Shown: positions 30,047-40,967, counted from the first letter of the stretch. The stretch: 64,000 bases of DNA from Vibrio cincinnatiensis DSM 19608 (GCF_900167345.1 NZ_FUXB01000011.1:1-64000); one strand, 5' to 3'. Notes: generated by a model from the sequence alone, not told the origin. Translations and numbers: made by a program.

Positions 30047-31012
30047 ATGCTCGAATCGGTTGCCTTACTCATAGTTGGCCTCATTTTACTGGTATGGAGC
30101 GCCGATAAACTGGTTTTTGGTGCCGCTGCAATAGCAAGAAACATCGGTATTTCACCTTTAGTGATAGGGATGACCATTCTAGCAATGGGTTCTTCTGCGC
30201 CAGAAATGATGGTCTCGGCAACAGCAGCCTTAAGCGGAAAGACGGATACGGCTGTCGGTAACGTATTGGGTTCGAATATAGCTAATATCGCCTTGATCTT
30301 AGGCATTACAGCATTGATTAAGCCTTTGTCTATCAGCTCAACCGTATTGCGTCGTGAGCTTCCTTTGATGATCATCGTAACGCTGATTGCTGGCGTATTA
30401 CTGTGGAACAACCACCTCGGTTTTTATGAAGGGACGTTACTGTTCGTATTATTTGTGATTTTTTTGCTTGCGATGCTACGAATCAGTCGTAAAGAACAAC
30501 AAAAAGGCGATATTTTATTAACCGAAAGGGAATCTGAAATTCCTCAAGATGTTAGCAATAAAAAAGCGGTGATGTGGGTCGTCTTCGGATTAATTCTTCT
30601 TCCTTTTGCCGCTAATATGCTAGTGAATAACTCGGTCATTATAGCGAAATACTTCGGCATGAGTGACTTGGTGATCGGGTTAACCATTATTGCCGTGGGA
30701 ACCAGCCTTCCTGAACTCGCCGCCTCCTTAGCGGGCGTCTTAAAGGGAGAAGATGATATGGCGGTCGGTAATATCATCGGTTCCAATGTCTTCAATATTT
30801 TAGCCGTGATGGGGCTACCTGGAATATTGAACCCCTCCATGCTCAGCGAAAATGCCATGGGCCGGGATTTTTGGGTCATGCTAGGCGTCTCATTACTGTT
30901 GGTTGTCATGGCCTTGGGTAAATCTCGTAGTATTAATCGCCTAGAAGGTGCCATCTTGTTTATCGTGTTCCTCGGTTATCAAGGGTATTTACTGATGAAT
31001 ATGGCCGCTTAA
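30047..31012 (+). CDS. yrbG: Calcium/sodium antiporter-family membrane protein YrbG
   Basis: A CaCA-superfamily (K+-dependent Na+/Ca2+ exchanger-like) inner-membrane protein, 321 aa, about 10 helices. It shows the two inverted alpha repeats: AMGSSAPEMMVSA with AVGNVLGSNIANI, and AVGTSLPELAASLAG with AVGNIIGSNVFNI. In E. coli YrbG no physiological Ca2+ role has been firmly shown. The start at 30047 (AGGA upstream) matches the family; a longer in-frame start at 29801 is rejected. It begins the kds-lpt-rpoN gene string. Confidence 0.92.
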   Translation: MLESVALLIVGLILLVWSADKLVFGAAAIARNIGISPLVIGMTILAMGSSAPEMMVSATAALSGKTDTAVGNVLGSNIANIALILGITALIKPLSISSTVLRRELPLMIIVTLIAGVLLWNNHLGFYEGTLLFVLFVIFLLAMLRISRKEQQKGDILLTERESEIPQDVSNKKAVMWVVFGLILLPFAANMLVNNSVIIAKYFGMSDLVIGLTIIAVGTSLPELAASLAGVLKGEDDMAVGNIIGSNVFNILAVMGLPGILNPSMLSENAMGRDFWVMLGVSLLLVVMALGKSRSINRLEGAILFIVFLGYQGYLLMNMAA

Positions 31013-31031
31013 TTATTTTTAGGAGTTAAAG

Positions 31032-32006
31032 ATGTTTGATAACTTTGACTATCGAGGTGCAGCTCAGCAAGTACTGGCTACCGAGATCGCCGGATTACAA
31101 CAATTAGACCAGTATTTTAATGATAACTTCTGCCAAGCGTGCCAAATGATATTGGCCAATCAAACGGGTAAAGTTGTCGTGATGGGGATTGGTAAATCGG
31201 GGCATATCGGAAAAAAAATTGCGGCCACATTAGCGAGTACTGGAACCTCTGCTTTTTTTGTTCATCCTGGTGAAGCCTCACACGGTGATTTAGGAATGAT
31301 TGATGCGGGAGATATCGTTTTAGCTATCTCTAACTCAGGCGAATCATCTGAAATTCTAGCGCTATTTCCTGTGCTTAAACGGTTAAATAATCGCATCATC
31401 AGTATGACGGGCAACCCACAATCCAATATGGCTAAATGGGCAGATCTTCACCTGCAAATCACGGTACCCAAAGAAGCATGCCCTCTTGGCTTGGCTCCCA
31501 CAACCAGCACCACCGCGACGCTAGTCATGGGGGATGCTTTGGCGGTCGCCTTACTCCAAGCCAGAGGATTCACTGCTGAAGATTTTGCCCTCTCACACCC
31601 CGGTGGTGCACTCGGGCGCAAACTACTGTTAAAACTCTCTGACATCATGCACCAAAGAGACGAGTTGCCCAAAGTGTCACCTACAACCTTAATCCGCGAC
31701 GCTCTGCTTGAAATCAGCCAAAAAGGGCTCGGTATGACCGCCGTGGTTGATGAACATGATCACTTGCTGGGAATTTTTACCGATGGTGATTTACGCCGAA
31801 TTTTAGATAAACGGGTTGATATCCACACAGCGTCGATTCAAGAAGTCATGACACAGCACCCGATTGTCGCCTCTCCTCACCTTCTTGCTGTCGAGGGATT
31901 AAATCTAATGCAAGAGAAACGTATTAGCGGCTTAATGTTGGTGGATAACCAAAAGTTAGTCGGTGCGTTGAATATGCATGACTTGCTAAAAGCAGGAGTG
32001 ATGTAA
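31032..32006 (+). CDS. kdsD: D-arabinose 5-phosphate isomerase KdsD
   Basis: Converts ribulose 5-phosphate to arabinose 5-phosphate for Kdo and LPS synthesis. It is 324 aa: a SIS domain (about 35-200; VMGIGKSGHIGKKIAATLAS, HPGEASHGDLGM, ISNSGESSE) followed by two CBS repeats (about 205-320, DIMHQRDELP and EVMTQHPIV). AGGAG ribosome binding site. It overlaps kdsC by 1 nt. Confidence 0.95.
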   Translation: MFDNFDYRGAAQQVLATEIAGLQQLDQYFNDNFCQACQMILANQTGKVVVMGIGKSGHIGKKIAATLASTGTSAFFVHPGEASHGDLGMIDAGDIVLAISNSGESSEILALFPVLKRLNNRIISMTGNPQSNMAKWADLHLQITVPKEACPLGLAPTTSTTATLVMGDALAVALLQARGFTAEDFALSHPGGALGRKLLLKLSDIMHQRDELPKVSPTTLIRDALLEISQKGLGMTAVVDEHDHLLGIFTDGDLRRILDKRVDIHTASIQEVMTQHPIVASPHLLAVEGLNLMQEKRISGLMLVDNQKLVGALNMHDLLKAGVM

Positions 32007-32563
32007 TGTCCCAACAGGTAAACACACTTTACGGCCCAGTTGAAACCTCAATTCTGGATATAGCACAACAGATCCAGTTATTAATCTGTGATGTCGATGG
32101 AGTGTTTTCTGACGGCCTTATCTATATGGGCAATCAAGGGGAAGAGTTAAAGACCTTTCACACTCGTGATGGGTATGGGGTAAAGTCACTGATGAACGCA
32201 GGTATCCAGGTAGCCATCATTACAGGCAGACAATCGAAAATTGTCGAGAATCGAATGAAAGCGTTGGGTATTTCACTGATTTATCAAGGCCAAGATGACA
32301 AACTGAGCGCTTATTACGATATTTGTCAAAAACTGGCGATACAACCTGAGTATACAGGGTATATTGGTGACGATTTAATTGATTGGCCCGTGATGGAAAA
32401 GGTAGCACTCAAAGTCTGTGTCGCCGATGGGCACCCTTTGTTAGCTCAGCGAGCCAACTATGTCACCCAAATAAAAGGGGGCCATGGGGCAGTGCGAGAA
32501 GTGTGTGATTTAATTTTACAAGCACGCAATGAACTGGATCTTCATAAAGGCCTGAGTATATGA
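32006..32563 (+). CDS. kdsC: 3-deoxy-D-manno-octulosonate-8-phosphate phosphatase KdsC
   Basis: A HAD-superfamily phosphatase (C0 type, tetrameric) that releases Kdo from Kdo-8-phosphate. It is 185 aa. Motif I is CDVDGVFSDG (near residue 32), motif II is IITGRQS, and motif III/IV is GYIGDDLIDWPVM. Start overlaps the kdsD stop (TAATG) and its stop overlaps the lptC start (ATGA), so all three are translationally coupled. Confidence 0.96.
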   Translation: MSQQVNTLYGPVETSILDIAQQIQLLICDVDGVFSDGLIYMGNQGEELKTFHTRDGYGVKSLMNAGIQVAIITGRQSKIVENRMKALGISLIYQGQDDKLSAYYDICQKLAIQPEYTGYIGDDLIDWPVMEKVALKVCVADGHPLLAQRANYVTQIKGGHGAVREVCDLILQARNELDLHKGLSI

Positions 32564-33123
32564 GTTTGTCTCGTATTCTTTATCTCTGCCTTTTCTTCGT
32601 TGCAGTTTGGTCAGGCTACTATCTATTGGACAAAAACCAAAGTACGGCAATTCAAGTCGCCCCTAACTTTGAGCTTCCCATGTTCAGTGGCCAGTCACTT
32701 GATAATGTCTCTTACAATCAACAAGGTGTTCGTAGCTATGTAATCACCTCACAACATCTTGATTATTATGCAAACAGTGGTAGCACCACTTTTGAATATC
32801 CGGTACTTAAAGTATTTCGTGATGGCACAAACCAAGAATGGGAGTTAACGGCTAAACGTGGAATTCTAACGAAAGATCAAGTTTTAATCCTTTATGATGA
32901 AGTGGTAGCCAATAATCTGCTACCCGATTCGGGGTTTGATCAACTCACCACAACAAAGTTGAATATTCAACTCCATAGCCGTGACTTTTGGGCCGACAGC
33001 CAAGTTGAACTGGTTGGCCCACAATTTAAAACTCAAGGACAAGCGATGACAGGAAACTTTTCCAATCATTCAGCGGTTCTGTATAACCATGTACAAGGCA
33101 GATATGAAACTCTCACACCTTAG
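32560..33123 (+). CDS. lptC: LPS export protein LptC
   Basis: A bitopic inner-membrane protein that receives LPS from LptB2FG and passes it to LptA. It is 187 aa: an N-terminal transmembrane helix (about 4-24) followed by a beta-jellyroll periplasmic domain (for example FEYPVLKVF, WELTAKRGILTKDQ, FWADSQVELVGPQFKTQGQAM). It overlaps kdsC by 4 nt and lptA by 20 nt. Confidence 0.93.
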   Translation: MSLSRILYLCLFFVAVWSGYYLLDKNQSTAIQVAPNFELPMFSGQSLDNVSYNQQGVRSYVITSQHLDYYANSGSTTFEYPVLKVFRDGTNQEWELTAKRGILTKDQVLILYDEVVANNLLPDSGFDQLTTTKLNIQLHSRDFWADSQVELVGPQFKTQGQAMTGNFSNHSAVLYNHVQGRYETLTP

Positions 33124-33601
33124 TCTTATTGCTTGTCTGTTCACTTCTGGGGCGGCATTTGCGCTCTCAACAGATACTCAACAACCTGTCTACATCGACT
33201 CTGATAGCCAACAATTGGATATGAGAAGCAATCGTGTCACCTTCATTGGTGATGTCAAATTAAAGCAAGGTAGCATTAATATTAATGCCGATAAGCTGAT
33301 TGTGCAGCGTAATCAACAAAGTGGGAAAATAGAAAAGATAGAAGGTTATGGGAATCTCACCACCTTCTCTCAGTTGACGGATGAAGGAAAAACCTTGTAC
33401 GGTGAAGCCAAACAACTTCACTATATAATGGCAGATGATGAATTGATCATGATAGGTCAAGCCATGCTATCCCAAGATGATAGCCAAATTCGAGGTAATG
33501 AAATTCGTTATAAGATTTCCTCTCAAAAGTTGATCGCAGACAGTCAAGGCGGCGGGCGCGTATCCACCGTTCTTCAACCTCAAGCCGCACAGCAAGAATA
33601 A
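33104..33601 (+). CDS. lptA: LPS export periplasmic protein LptA
   Basis: Forms the periplasmic bridge carrying LPS to LptD/LptE. It is 165 aa with a signal peptide (about 1-20, ending near AAFA) and the OstA-like jellyroll: [44 protein letters not shown]. The start at 33104 places the signal peptide correctly; an in-frame ATG at 33089 would add YKAD and is less likely. It lies 2 bp before lptB. Confidence 0.93.
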   Translation: MKLSHLSLIACLFTSGAAFALSTDTQQPVYIDSDSQQLDMRSNRVTFIGDVKLKQGSININADKLIVQRNQQSGKIEKIEGYGNLTTFSQLTDEGKTLYGEAKQLHYIMADDELIMIGQAMLSQDDSQIRGNEIRYKISSQKLIADSQGGGRVSTVLQPQAAQQE

Positions 33602-33603
33602 TT

Positions 33604-34329
33604 ATGGCCATACTTAAAGCAGAACATTTAGCCAAAAGCTATAAAAAACGCAAAGTCGTCTCTGACGTAAGTTTACAAGTCGAATCGGGACAAATCGTCG
33701 GTTTACTTGGGCCCAACGGCGCAGGTAAAACAACCTCCTTCTATATGATTGTTGGTTTAGTGGCGAGAGATGAAGGCACCATCAGCATTGATGATAAAGA
33801 CATCAGTATTCTGCCCATGCACAGCCGTTCACGAATGGGGATAGGCTATCTGCCGCAAGAAGCCTCTATTTTTCGTAAATTATCGGTTGAAGATAATATT
33901 ATGGCCGTCCTACAAACTCGTGATGAAATGACTCGTGAGGAGCGGCAAGATAAACTCGAAGACCTTCTTGAAGAATTCCATATTCAGCATATTCGTCACA
34001 GTGCAGGGATGGCACTGTCTGGCGGAGAGCGTCGCCGGGTCGAAATCGCTCGAGCATTAGCCGCCAATCCACAGTTTATTTTGCTAGATGAACCGTTTGC
34101 TGGTGTTGACCCTATCTCGGTCATTGATATTAAGAAAATCATTGAACACTTACGTGATAGAGGGTTAGGGGTATTGATTACAGACCACAATGTTCGAGAA
34201 ACATTAGACGTGTGTGAAAAAGCCTACATTGTTAGCCAAGGCCGTCTGATTGCCGAAGGCACACCTCATGATGTTCTGAATAATGAACAAGTAAAACAGG
34301 TTTATCTTGGTGAACAATTCCGTCTATGA
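33604..34329 (+). CDS. lptB: LPS export ABC transporter ATP-binding protein LptB
   Basis: The ATPase that powers LptFG. It is 241 aa. Walker A is [17 protein letters not shown] (near residue 37), the Q-loop is [14 protein letters not shown], the signature is [15 protein letters not shown] and Walker B is [13 protein letters not shown]. Its membrane partners LptF/LptG are encoded 27 kb away at 5382-7559. It is followed by a 166-bp gap before rpoN. Confidence 0.97.
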   Translation: MAILKAEHLAKSYKKRKVVSDVSLQVESGQIVGLLGPNGAGKTTSFYMIVGLVARDEGTISIDDKDISILPMHSRSRMGIGYLPQEASIFRKLSVEDNIMAVLQTRDEMTREERQDKLEDLLEEFHIQHIRHSAGMALSGGERRRVEIARALAANPQFILLDEPFAGVDPISVIDIKKIIEHLRDRGLGVLITDHNVRETLDVCEKAYIVSQGRLIAEGTPHDVLNNEQVKQVYLGEQFRL

Positions 34330-34495
34330 TTAAAATTAAAGTAACTCATCAATTATCGTTCGCTTAACAGCAAAGCGATAAATGGAGGAATCCTGAAAAC
34401 TGTCCCACCCATGCGTGGCCACAGAAAACCGAATGATCACTTCAGTACGATAAATGTTAGACAAGGTATCACTAAAACAAGGTAGTTAATACTGA

Positions 34496-35959
34496 ATGAA
34501 ACCCTCATTACAGCTTAAGCTTGGTCAACAGTTAGCGATGACTCCTCAGTTGCAGCAGGCGATACGCTTACTGCAACTGTCTACATTAGATCTTCAACAA
34601 GAAATTCAAGAAGCATTAGAGTCAAACCCTCTACTGGATGTTGAAGAATCCACTGACGAGTTACCAACACTAGACAATGCATCATCTCGCAATGAGGATT
34701 CCGAGGTCAGTGCTGATATCAGTGAACCTGAGCCTCAAGATAGCTCATCGTTGATTGAAAAATCAGAGATCAGCGCAGAGTTGGAGATCGACACCACTTG
34801 GGAAGATATCTACAGTGCCAATACGGGGAGTACAGGCATTGCACTGGATGAAGATATGCCTGTATACCAAGGTGAGACCACACAAACACTGCAAGACTAC
34901 CTATTGTGGCAACTTGACTTAACCCCATTTAGTGACACAGATCGGAGTATCGCCTATGCGATCATTGATGCCATTGATGACTATGGCTATCTCACAACAA
35001 CACTTGAAGATCTACTCGATAACTTTAACCGTGAAGAGGTCGAGTTGGATGAAGTCGAAGCAGTAAGAAAACGTATTCAACAATTTGATCCCCTTGGTGT
35101 GGCTTCACTTAACTTACAAGACTGCTTATTGCTCCAGTTAGCCACCTATCCAGAAAATACGCCTTGGCTGAATGAAGCCAAAATGCTGCTCAGAGACTAC
35201 ATTGATTTACTTGGCAACCGTGATTTTAAACAAATAGTCAAAGAGAGTAAGCTGAAAGAAGAAGATCTCCGTGAAATACTGCAGCTTATTCAAGAACTTG
35301 ATCCAAGACCTGGCAGTAGAATCTCTCAAGAACATGCCGAATATGTCGTCCCCGATGTTTCCGTTTATAAAGAACGTGGGAAATGGCAAGTCAGTATTAA
35401 TCCGGATAGTGTTCCTCGGTTAAAAATCAACCAACAATACGCCAGCCTTGCTCGTGGCAATAATGCCGACAGCAACTACATTCGTTCTAATTTGCAAGAG
35501 GCAAAGTGGCTAATTAAGAGTTTAGAAAGTCGAAACGAGACTTTGCTCAAAGTTGCCAAGTGCATAGTTGAACATCAACACGATTTCTTCGAATATGGTG
35601 AAGAAGCCATGAAACCGATGGTCCTTAATGACGTCGCACAGGCGGTAGAAATGCATGAATCCACCATCTCTCGAGTCACGACTCAGAAGTACATGCATAC
35701 CCCTCGTGGCATCTTTGAATTGAAGTACTTTTTCTCAAGCCATGTCAGTACCGATAATGGGGGAGAATGTTCATCGACCGCAATTCGCGCTTTAATCAAA
35801 AAACTGGTGGCAGCGGAAAATCCGGCAAAACCATTAAGTGATAGTAAAATTGCGGCTCTACTCGCTGATCAAGGGATTCAAGTAGCAAGACGGACGATTG
35901 CTAAATACCGAGAATCATTGGCTATTGCGCCATCCAGTCAGCGGAAACGCCTGCTATAA
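34496..35959 (+). CDS. rpoN: RNA polymerase sigma-54 factor RpoN
   Basis: The alternative sigma factor for -24/-12 promoters; in vibrios it is needed for flagella, nitrogen metabolism and quorum-sensing sRNAs. It is 487 aa. The Gln/Leu-rich activator-interacting region I (about 1-50, [18 protein letters not shown]) is followed by an acidic region II (about 55-110). The core-binding domain includes the helix-turn-helix (about 365-385), and the C-terminal RpoN box [10 protein letters not shown] lies near 468. Confidence 0.97.
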   Translation: MKPSLQLKLGQQLAMTPQLQQAIRLLQLSTLDLQQEIQEALESNPLLDVEESTDELPTLDNASSRNEDSEVSADISEPEPQDSSSLIEKSEISAELEIDTTWEDIYSANTGSTGIALDEDMPVYQGETTQTLQDYLLWQLDLTPFSDTDRSIAYAIIDAIDDYGYLTTTLEDLLDNFNREEVELDEVEAVRKRIQQFDPLGVASLNLQDCLLLQLATYPENTPWLNEAKMLLRDYIDLLGNRDFKQIVKESKLKEEDLREILQLIQELDPRPGSRISQEHAEYVVPDVSVYKERGKWQVSINPDSVPRLKINQQYASLARGNNADSNYIRSNLQEAKWLIKSLESRNETLLKVAKCIVEHQHDFFEYGEEAMKPMVLNDVAQAVEMHESTISRVTTQKYMHTPRGIFELKYFFSSHVSTDNGGECSSTAIRALIKKLVAAENPAKPLSDSKIAALLADQGIQVARRTIAKYRESLAIAPSSQRKRLL

Positions 35960-35982
35960 GGCCTAACAGAGAAGGAAAGTCT

Positions 35983-36270
35983 ATGCAAATCAATATCCAA
36001 GGCCATAACATTGATCTTACCGATTCAATGCAAGACTATGTTCATTCGAAATTTCAAAAGCTTGAACGCTTTTTCGACCATATAAATACCACTCATGTGA
36101 TTTTACGTGTTGAAAAATTGCGCCAGATCGCCGAAGCTACGCTCCACGTTAATCAAGGAGAGATCCACGCCACTGCGGACGACGATAATATGTACGCAGC
36201 AATAGATGGCCTAGTGGATAAACTCACTCGTCAACTCAACAAGCATAAAGAAAAGCTAAGTAGCCACTAA
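35983..36270 (+). CDS. hpf: Ribosome hibernation promoting factor HPF
   Basis: A short-form HPF (95 aa) that binds the 30S A/P-site region and promotes 100S dimers in stationary phase. It starts QINIQGHNIDLTDSMQDYV and carries KFQKLERFFDHI and VNQGEIHATADDDNMYAAID, typical of the family. It has no long C-terminal dimerisation domain. It lies 23 bp after rpoN and 1 bp before ptsN. Confidence 0.95.
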   Translation: MQINIQGHNIDLTDSMQDYVHSKFQKLERFFDHINTTHVILRVEKLRQIAEATLHVNQGEIHATADDDNMYAAIDGLVDKLTRQLNKHKEKLSSH

Positions 36271-36271
36271 C

Positions 36272-36724
36272 ATGCAATTAAGCGAAGTACTTTCATTGGA
36301 CTGTACGAAAAGTGCAGTCCAATGTTCTAGCAAAAAACGCGCGCTGGAAATTATCAGTGAAATCGCAGCCCAACATACCGGGCAAAATCCCACTGAACTG
36401 TTTGAATGTATGCTCAGCCGAGAAAAAATGGGCAGCACGGGCATAGGGAATGGCATTGCAATTCCTCATGCACGCATGACATCCAGTGACCACGCCGTTG
36501 CGGTATTGGTACAATGTGAAGAGCCGATTGAATTTGACTCCATTGATAACCGCCCTGTCGATCTTCTCTTTGCCTTGCTGGTTCCTGAAGAGCAGTGTAA
36601 AGAACACTTAAAAACCTTATCTTGCATGGCAGAACGCCTCAATGATAAGCAAACCCTTAAACAACTGCGTAGCGCACAAAGCGATCAAGAGTTGTACGAC
36701 ATTATGGTTAACCCACCTCAATAG
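36272..36724 (+). CDS. ptsN: Nitrogen PTS EIIA protein PtsN
   Basis: The EIIA-Ntr phosphoacceptor of the regulatory nitrogen PTS (PtsP-NPr-PtsN), involved in potassium, nitrogen and envelope regulation. It is 150 aa. The phosphorylated His (residue 66) is in [27 protein letters not shown] follows. It is coupled to hpf and rapZ. Confidence 0.95.
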   Translation: MQLSEVLSLDCTKSAVQCSSKKRALEIISEIAAQHTGQNPTELFECMLSREKMGSTGIGNGIAIPHARMTSSDHAVAVLVQCEEPIEFDSIDNRPVDLLFALLVPEEQCKEHLKTLSCMAERLNDKQTLKQLRSAQSDQELYDIMVNPPQ

Positions 36725-36732
36725 GTCTTCCG

Positions 36733-37593
36733 ATGCGTTTAATTGTTGTCAGTGGTCAGTCCGGCGCTGGTAAAAGTGTCGCCTTACGAGTCTTAGAAGA
36801 CTTGGGCTACTATTGTGTGGATAACTTACCCGTAAGCCTACTGGAAGCGTTCATTCAGTCCGTACAAGGCAGTAAACAGAATGTCGCGGTCAGTATCGAC
36901 ATCCGAAACCTGCCAAAAGAACCCAGTTTGGTTGAAGATGTACTGGCGCAGCTTAAACAGAATAACGACGTCAGTGTGTTATTTTTAGATGCCAGTAAAG
37001 AAACCTTACTCAAACGCTACAGTGAAACTCGCCGTATCCATCCGCTCTCTTTAAATGAAGATAAACCCACGCTTGCCCAAGCCATTGAACGTGAAAAACG
37101 TTTATTGGAACCCTTAAAAGAACAAGCTGACTTACTGCTAGATAGCAGCCACCAATCACTGCATGAACTGAGTGAAACGGTGCGGATGCGTGTTGAAGGA
37201 CGAGAGCGTAAAGATCTCGTCATGGTGTTTCAGTCATTCGGATTTAAATATGGCTTACCTAGCGATGCTGATTATGTCTTCGATGTTCGTTTTCTCCCCA
37301 ACCCTCATTGGGAACCGGATCTACGTCCATTAACTGGATTGGATGCGCCAATTAAATCTTTCCTAGAAAGTCATAGCGAAGTGATGGAACTTAAACAACA
37401 GATCCAAAAGTTCATCGAATACTGGCTACCGATGCTGGAAAAAAACAATCGCAGTTACTTAACCATTGCGATTGGCTGCACAGGGGGAAAACATCGCTCT
37501 GTCTATCTGACTCAACAAATTGGTGAATACTTTTCGCAATTGGGTCATCAAGTACAAATTCGCCATCACTCATTAGAAAAAGAACACTCATAA
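36733..37593 (+). CDS. rapZ: RNase adapter protein RapZ
   Basis: A nucleotide-binding adapter; in E. coli it guides RNase E to the sRNA GlmZ to adjust glucosamine-6-phosphate synthesis. It is 286 aa. Walker A is [18 protein letters not shown], with [19 protein letters not shown], and the C-terminal domain has the GCTGGKHRS motif. Its usual neighbours ptsN and npr flank it here. No glmY/glmZ-like RNA was sought in this window. Confidence 0.95.
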   Translation: MRLIVVSGQSGAGKSVALRVLEDLGYYCVDNLPVSLLEAFIQSVQGSKQNVAVSIDIRNLPKEPSLVEDVLAQLKQNNDVSVLFLDASKETLLKRYSETRRIHPLSLNEDKPTLAQAIEREKRLLEPLKEQADLLLDSSHQSLHELSETVRMRVEGRERKDLVMVFQSFGFKYGLPSDADYVFDVRFLPNPHWEPDLRPLTGLDAPIKSFLESHSEVMELKQQIQKFIEYWLPMLEKNNRSYLTIAIGCTGGKHRSVYLTQQIGEYFSQLGHQVQIRHHSLEKEHS

Positions 37594-37601
37594 GGTTCGA
37601 T

Positions 37602-37883
37602 ATGCCACAACAAGCTAGCCGTACGGTATTCATTCAAAATCGATTAGGCCTACATGCTCGGGCAGCCGTCAAGCTCGTTGAACTTGCCCAATCCTTTGAT
37701 GCAGTGATCACCATCCAAAGCCAAGAGGGTAAACAAGCCACCGCCGATAGTGTAATGGGATTACTGATGCTCGATTCAGCCCAAGGCCAAATGATCACTA
37801 TTTTAGCAAAAGGCTCTCAAGCCGATCTTGCACTTGATGCCGTTTGCCATTTGATTGAAGCTAAATTTGATGAAGATGAATAA
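37602..37883 (+). CDS. npr: Phosphocarrier protein NPr
   Basis: The HPr paralogue of the nitrogen PTS (ptsO). It is 93 aa. The active-site His18 is in [13 protein letters not shown], and [17 protein letters not shown] is the regulatory Ser-region equivalent. It lies 8 bp after rapZ and ends the rpoN operon string. Confidence 0.95.
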   Translation: MPQQASRTVFIQNRLGLHARAAVKLVELAQSFDAVITIQSQEGKQATADSVMGLLMLDSAQGQMITILAKGSQADLALDAVCHLIEAKFDEDE

Positions 37884-37889
37884 CTCATT

Positions 37890-37945
37890 TCTATCAAAAT
37901 CACGCCTATAAGGCGAAACAGAATGGCGATGATAGAAAAATTAAA
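37890..37945 (+). other. Inverted repeat in the mgtE upstream region
   Basis: TTCTATCA (37890-37897) can pair with TGATAGAA (about 37931-37938), enclosing CGCC-TATAA-GGCG. It sits in the 190-bp gap between npr and mgtE. It lacks a U tract, so it is not a clear terminator. A role as an mgtE leader is speculative; it does not show M-box motifs. Confidence 0.3.
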
Positions 37946-38073
37946 TGGGCTCTGCCTTCAGGGCGCTCAATAAATAAGCAACCTTTTCTCTAGCAAATAT
38001 CTTCAGGTTACTTGCCTTAAAAATTAAGTTACTATTCAACCCATTGTCCGAATTCAAGCATTAGGAGGAAGCG

Positions 38074-39429
38074 ATGGCCGAGCAAATTGAGTTTGACCAA
38101 GCTCACAACACCCTCCAAGAAATTACTGAAGCCCTAGAAAATGGCCGATTCGTCCATGTCCGTCGTCAATTACAGGATATGGAACCGGAAGATATTGCTC
38201 ATCTGTTAGAAGCTTCCCCCCGCAAAGCCCGTGATGTGCTATGGCAACTGACCGATCCTGAAGACTACGGTGAGATCCTTGAGGAACTCAACGAAGATGT
38301 CAAAGATGCGCTCGTATCAAAAATGGCCCCCGAGACATTGGTTGAAGCAACGGAAGGGATGGACAGTGATGATGTTGCCTATGTTTTGCGAAGCTTACCC
38401 GATGACTTATCCCGTGAAGTGCTGTCACAAATGGATGCGGCAGAGCGGCTACGCGTTGAAATGGCACTCTCCTACCCAGAAGACACTGCGGGTGGATTAA
38501 TGAATACCGATGTCATCACGATTCGTGGTGATGTCGATGTCGATGTGGTATTACGCTACCTTCGAATGAAAGGTCAACTGCCTTATGCCACAGATGCTTT
38601 ATATGTGATAGATGCAGAAAGTAAGTTGATCGGTTACTTACCCTTATCGACCTTGATTACTACCCAACCCGATATTCCCGTCAGCGAAGTGATGGAGGAT
38701 GCCGATGAAGCGATCAAAGTCGATGCCAAAGACTCTGACGTGGCAAGCCTGTTTGAGCGGCGTAACTGGGTTTCTGCTCCTGTGGTTGATGAAAACCAGC
38801 ACCTTGTCGGACGTATTACTATTGATGATGTGGTTGACGTCATTCGAGAAGATGCCGAACACTCAATGATGAGTATGGCGGGGATGAATGATGATGAAGA
38901 TACCTTTGCCCCAGTGGTCAAATCAGCACGTAAGCGCAGTGTTTGGCTAGGGGCTAATGTCCTTGCCGCCTTAACAGCCGCGTCAGTGTCTAATATGTTC
39001 GAAGCCACACTCGAACAAATGGCCGCGATTGCCATCTTAATGACCATCGTACCTTCAATGGGTGGTGTAGCCGGTAACCAAACGGTGGCCTTGGTCATTC
39101 GTGGCTTAGCACTGGGGCATATCGGTGACAGTAACAAACGGGAACTTCTGCTAAAAGAAGCGGCGATTGGCTTTCTCAATGGTATTCTTTGGGCATTGAT
39201 CATTGGCGCAATTGTAGTGGTTTGGAAAGGGGAATGGCTGTTAGGGGGCATTATTTCTGCCGCAATGATGACCAACCTCTTTATTGCGGGTGTTGCAGGA
39301 GTCACTATCCCAGTGATTCTCAAAAAGATGAATATTGATCCCGCACTGGCAGGCGGAATGGCCTTAACCACCGTCACGGATGTGGTTGGATTATCGGTTT
39401 TCTTAGGCTTAGCGACCTTATTGATTTAA
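38074..39429 (+). CDS. mgtE: Magnesium transporter MgtE
   Basis: A Mg2+-gated Mg2+ channel/transporter. It is 451 aa. An N-terminal helical superhelix domain (about 1-130; ALVSKMAPETLVEA, YPEDTAGGLMNTDVITI) is followed by two CBS repeats (about 135-255) and five C-terminal helices with the selectivity-region SMGGVAGNQTVALVIRGLALG. AGGAGG ribosome binding site. Transcribed alone, ending in a shared terminator with tldE. Confidence 0.93.
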   Translation: MAEQIEFDQAHNTLQEITEALENGRFVHVRRQLQDMEPEDIAHLLEASPRKARDVLWQLTDPEDYGEILEELNEDVKDALVSKMAPETLVEATEGMDSDDVAYVLRSLPDDLSREVLSQMDAAERLRVEMALSYPEDTAGGLMNTDVITIRGDVDVDVVLRYLRMKGQLPYATDALYVIDAESKLIGYLPLSTLITTQPDIPVSEVMEDADEAIKVDAKDSDVASLFERRNWVSAPVVDENQHLVGRITIDDVVDVIREDAEHSMMSMAGMNDDEDTFAPVVKSARKRSVWLGANVLAALTAASVSNMFEATLEQMAAIAILMTIVPSMGGVAGNQTVALVIRGLALGHIGDSNKRELLLKEAAIGFLNGILWALIIGAIVVVWKGEWLLGGIISAAMMTNLFIAGVAGVTIPVILKKMNIDPALAGGMALTTVTDVVGLSVFLGLATLLI

Positions 39430-39462
39430 CTTTTCTGCTTTGCTTCTTGCCGTTTTCCCCAA

Positions 39463-39493
39463 TAAAAAGCGCTGAGTCATTCAGCGCTTTTTT
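39463..39493. terminator. Bidirectional terminator between mgtE and tldE
   Basis: AAAAAGCGCTGA/TCAGCGCTTTTT stem with a short loop, A and T runs on either side. Confidence 0.88.
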
Positions 39494-39514
39494 GTACTCT
39501 TACATCGACAAGGA

Positions 39515-40858
39515 TTACTCTCCGGCCACTTTCATTGATTCAATCAACATGGAGCCGGTTTGGATTTGAGAACGGGTTTCCACATCATGACCCACAGCGA
39601 GGATTTGGTTAAACATGGTTTTTAAATTTCCAGCAATGGTCACCCCAGAGACGGGATATTGAATCTGTCCATTTTCAATCCAGAACCCCGAGGCTCCACG
39701 AGAATAGTCGCCCGTCACGGTATTAACCCCTTGCCCCATCACTTCCGTCACCAATAACCCGCGATCCATCGTTTTGAGTAACTGTTCAAAATTTTGTCCG
39801 CTACTTTTCACAAACCAGTTATGAATACCTCCAGCGTGGCCAGTTGGCTGCATCTTCATTTTACGAGCGGCATAACTGGTTAGTAAGTAACTCTCAAGCA
39901 CGCCGTTGGTAATAATTTCACGATCTAAGGTTTGCACCCCTTCGCTATCAAATGGGCTGGAAGCCAAACCACGCAATATATGGGGGCGCTCACTGATGTT
40001 AAACCAGTCAGGTAAAATTTGCTGTCCAAGATGATCAAGCAAAAAGGAGGATTTTCGGTACAAATTGCCACCGCTGATCGCCACGACTAAATGCCCCATC
40101 AAGCCGGTCGCCACATCCGCAGCAAACATCACTGGGTACTGCCCTGTTTTTAGCTGCTGAGCATCTAAACGTTGGGCGGTTTTTTCTGCCGCTTGTCGCC
40201 CAACCTGTTCTGGGGTCCATAAATCATCGCTATGGCGTGCAACGGTATAACTGTAGTCCCGCTCCATCTCACCATTTTGCCCTTCACCAATCACACAGCA
40301 GCTGATGCTATGACGGCTAGACGCATAGCTCGCCAATAAACCATGGCTGTTGCCATACACTTTAACACCATAATGGCTATCATAACTGGCACCGTCGCTT
40401 TGCTTGATTTTACTGCTGTAGTTTAGCGCTTCTCGCTCTGCGGCAATGGCAATCGTAGCCGCACGATCAGGGTTCGGTTCATCAGGATGAAACAGATCCA
40501 GATCGGGAATAGTCTGCACCATTAACTCTTTCGGTGCGGGTCCGGCATAAGGGTCTTCAGAAGTATAATGAGCAATATCTAACGCGGCTAGCACGGTTTG
40601 CTGAATCGCTTTTTCACTCAAATCAGAAGTGGATGCGCTCCCTTTGCGCTGACCTCGATAAACCGTAATACCTAACGCGCCATCACTGTTAAATTCGACA
40701 TTTTCAACCTCACACATCCGAGTTGATACACTGAGTCCAGTGCTTTTACTAATAGCAACTTCGGCGGCATCAGCTTGAGCTGACGCCATATCAAGGGCTT
40801 TGGCTACCGCCGCTTCCAATTCACGGCTCTGCATCGCTACTTGCTGTCTTATATCCAT
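39515..40858 (-). CDS. pmbA: Metalloprotease subunit TldE (PmbA)
   Basis: Partner of TldD in a heterodimeric protease that matures microcins and degrades CcdA in E. coli; TldE itself lacks the metal site. It is 447 aa with [43 protein letters not shown] and [16 protein letters not shown], all typical. Transcribed alone, divergent from darP. tldD is not in the window. Confidence 0.95.
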   Translation of the reverse strand: MDIRQQVAMQSRELEAAVAKALDMASAQADAAEVAISKSTGLSVSTRMCEVENVEFNSDGALGITVYRGQRKGSASTSDLSEKAIQQTVLAALDIAHYTSEDPYAGPAPKELMVQTIPDLDLFHPDEPNPDRAATIAIAAEREALNYSSKIKQSDGASYDSHYGVKVYGNSHGLLASYASSRHSISCCVIGEGQNGEMERDYSYTVARHSDDLWTPEQVGRQAAEKTAQRLDAQQLKTGQYPVMFAADVATGLMGHLVVAISGGNLYRKSSFLLDHLGQQILPDWFNISERPHILRGLASSPFDSEGVQTLDREIITNGVLESYLLTSYAARKMKMQPTGHAGGIHNWFVKSSGQNFEQLLKTMDRGLLVTEVMGQGVNTVTGDYSRGASGFWIENGQIQYPVSGVTIAGNLKTMFNQILAVGHDVETRSQIQTGSMLIESMKVAGE

Positions 40859-40967
40859 CTCTCATCCAACTAATTGAGCTTTTATGCTCGTAGGATAACA
40901 AGAATTTCGCTTTCTCCCCACGATTCTTGCTAAAATAGCCAAGATAAATAACTTATTAGTGAAGACT

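Noticed and set aside
37884..38073. M-box (magnesium riboswitch) before mgtE
   Set aside because: The leader lacks the M-box conserved segments; only a simple inverted repeat is visible.
38634..39377. 247-codon open frame on the minus strand
   Set aside because: It is antisense to the CBS and membrane part of mgtE, and its composition reflects that gene's codons.
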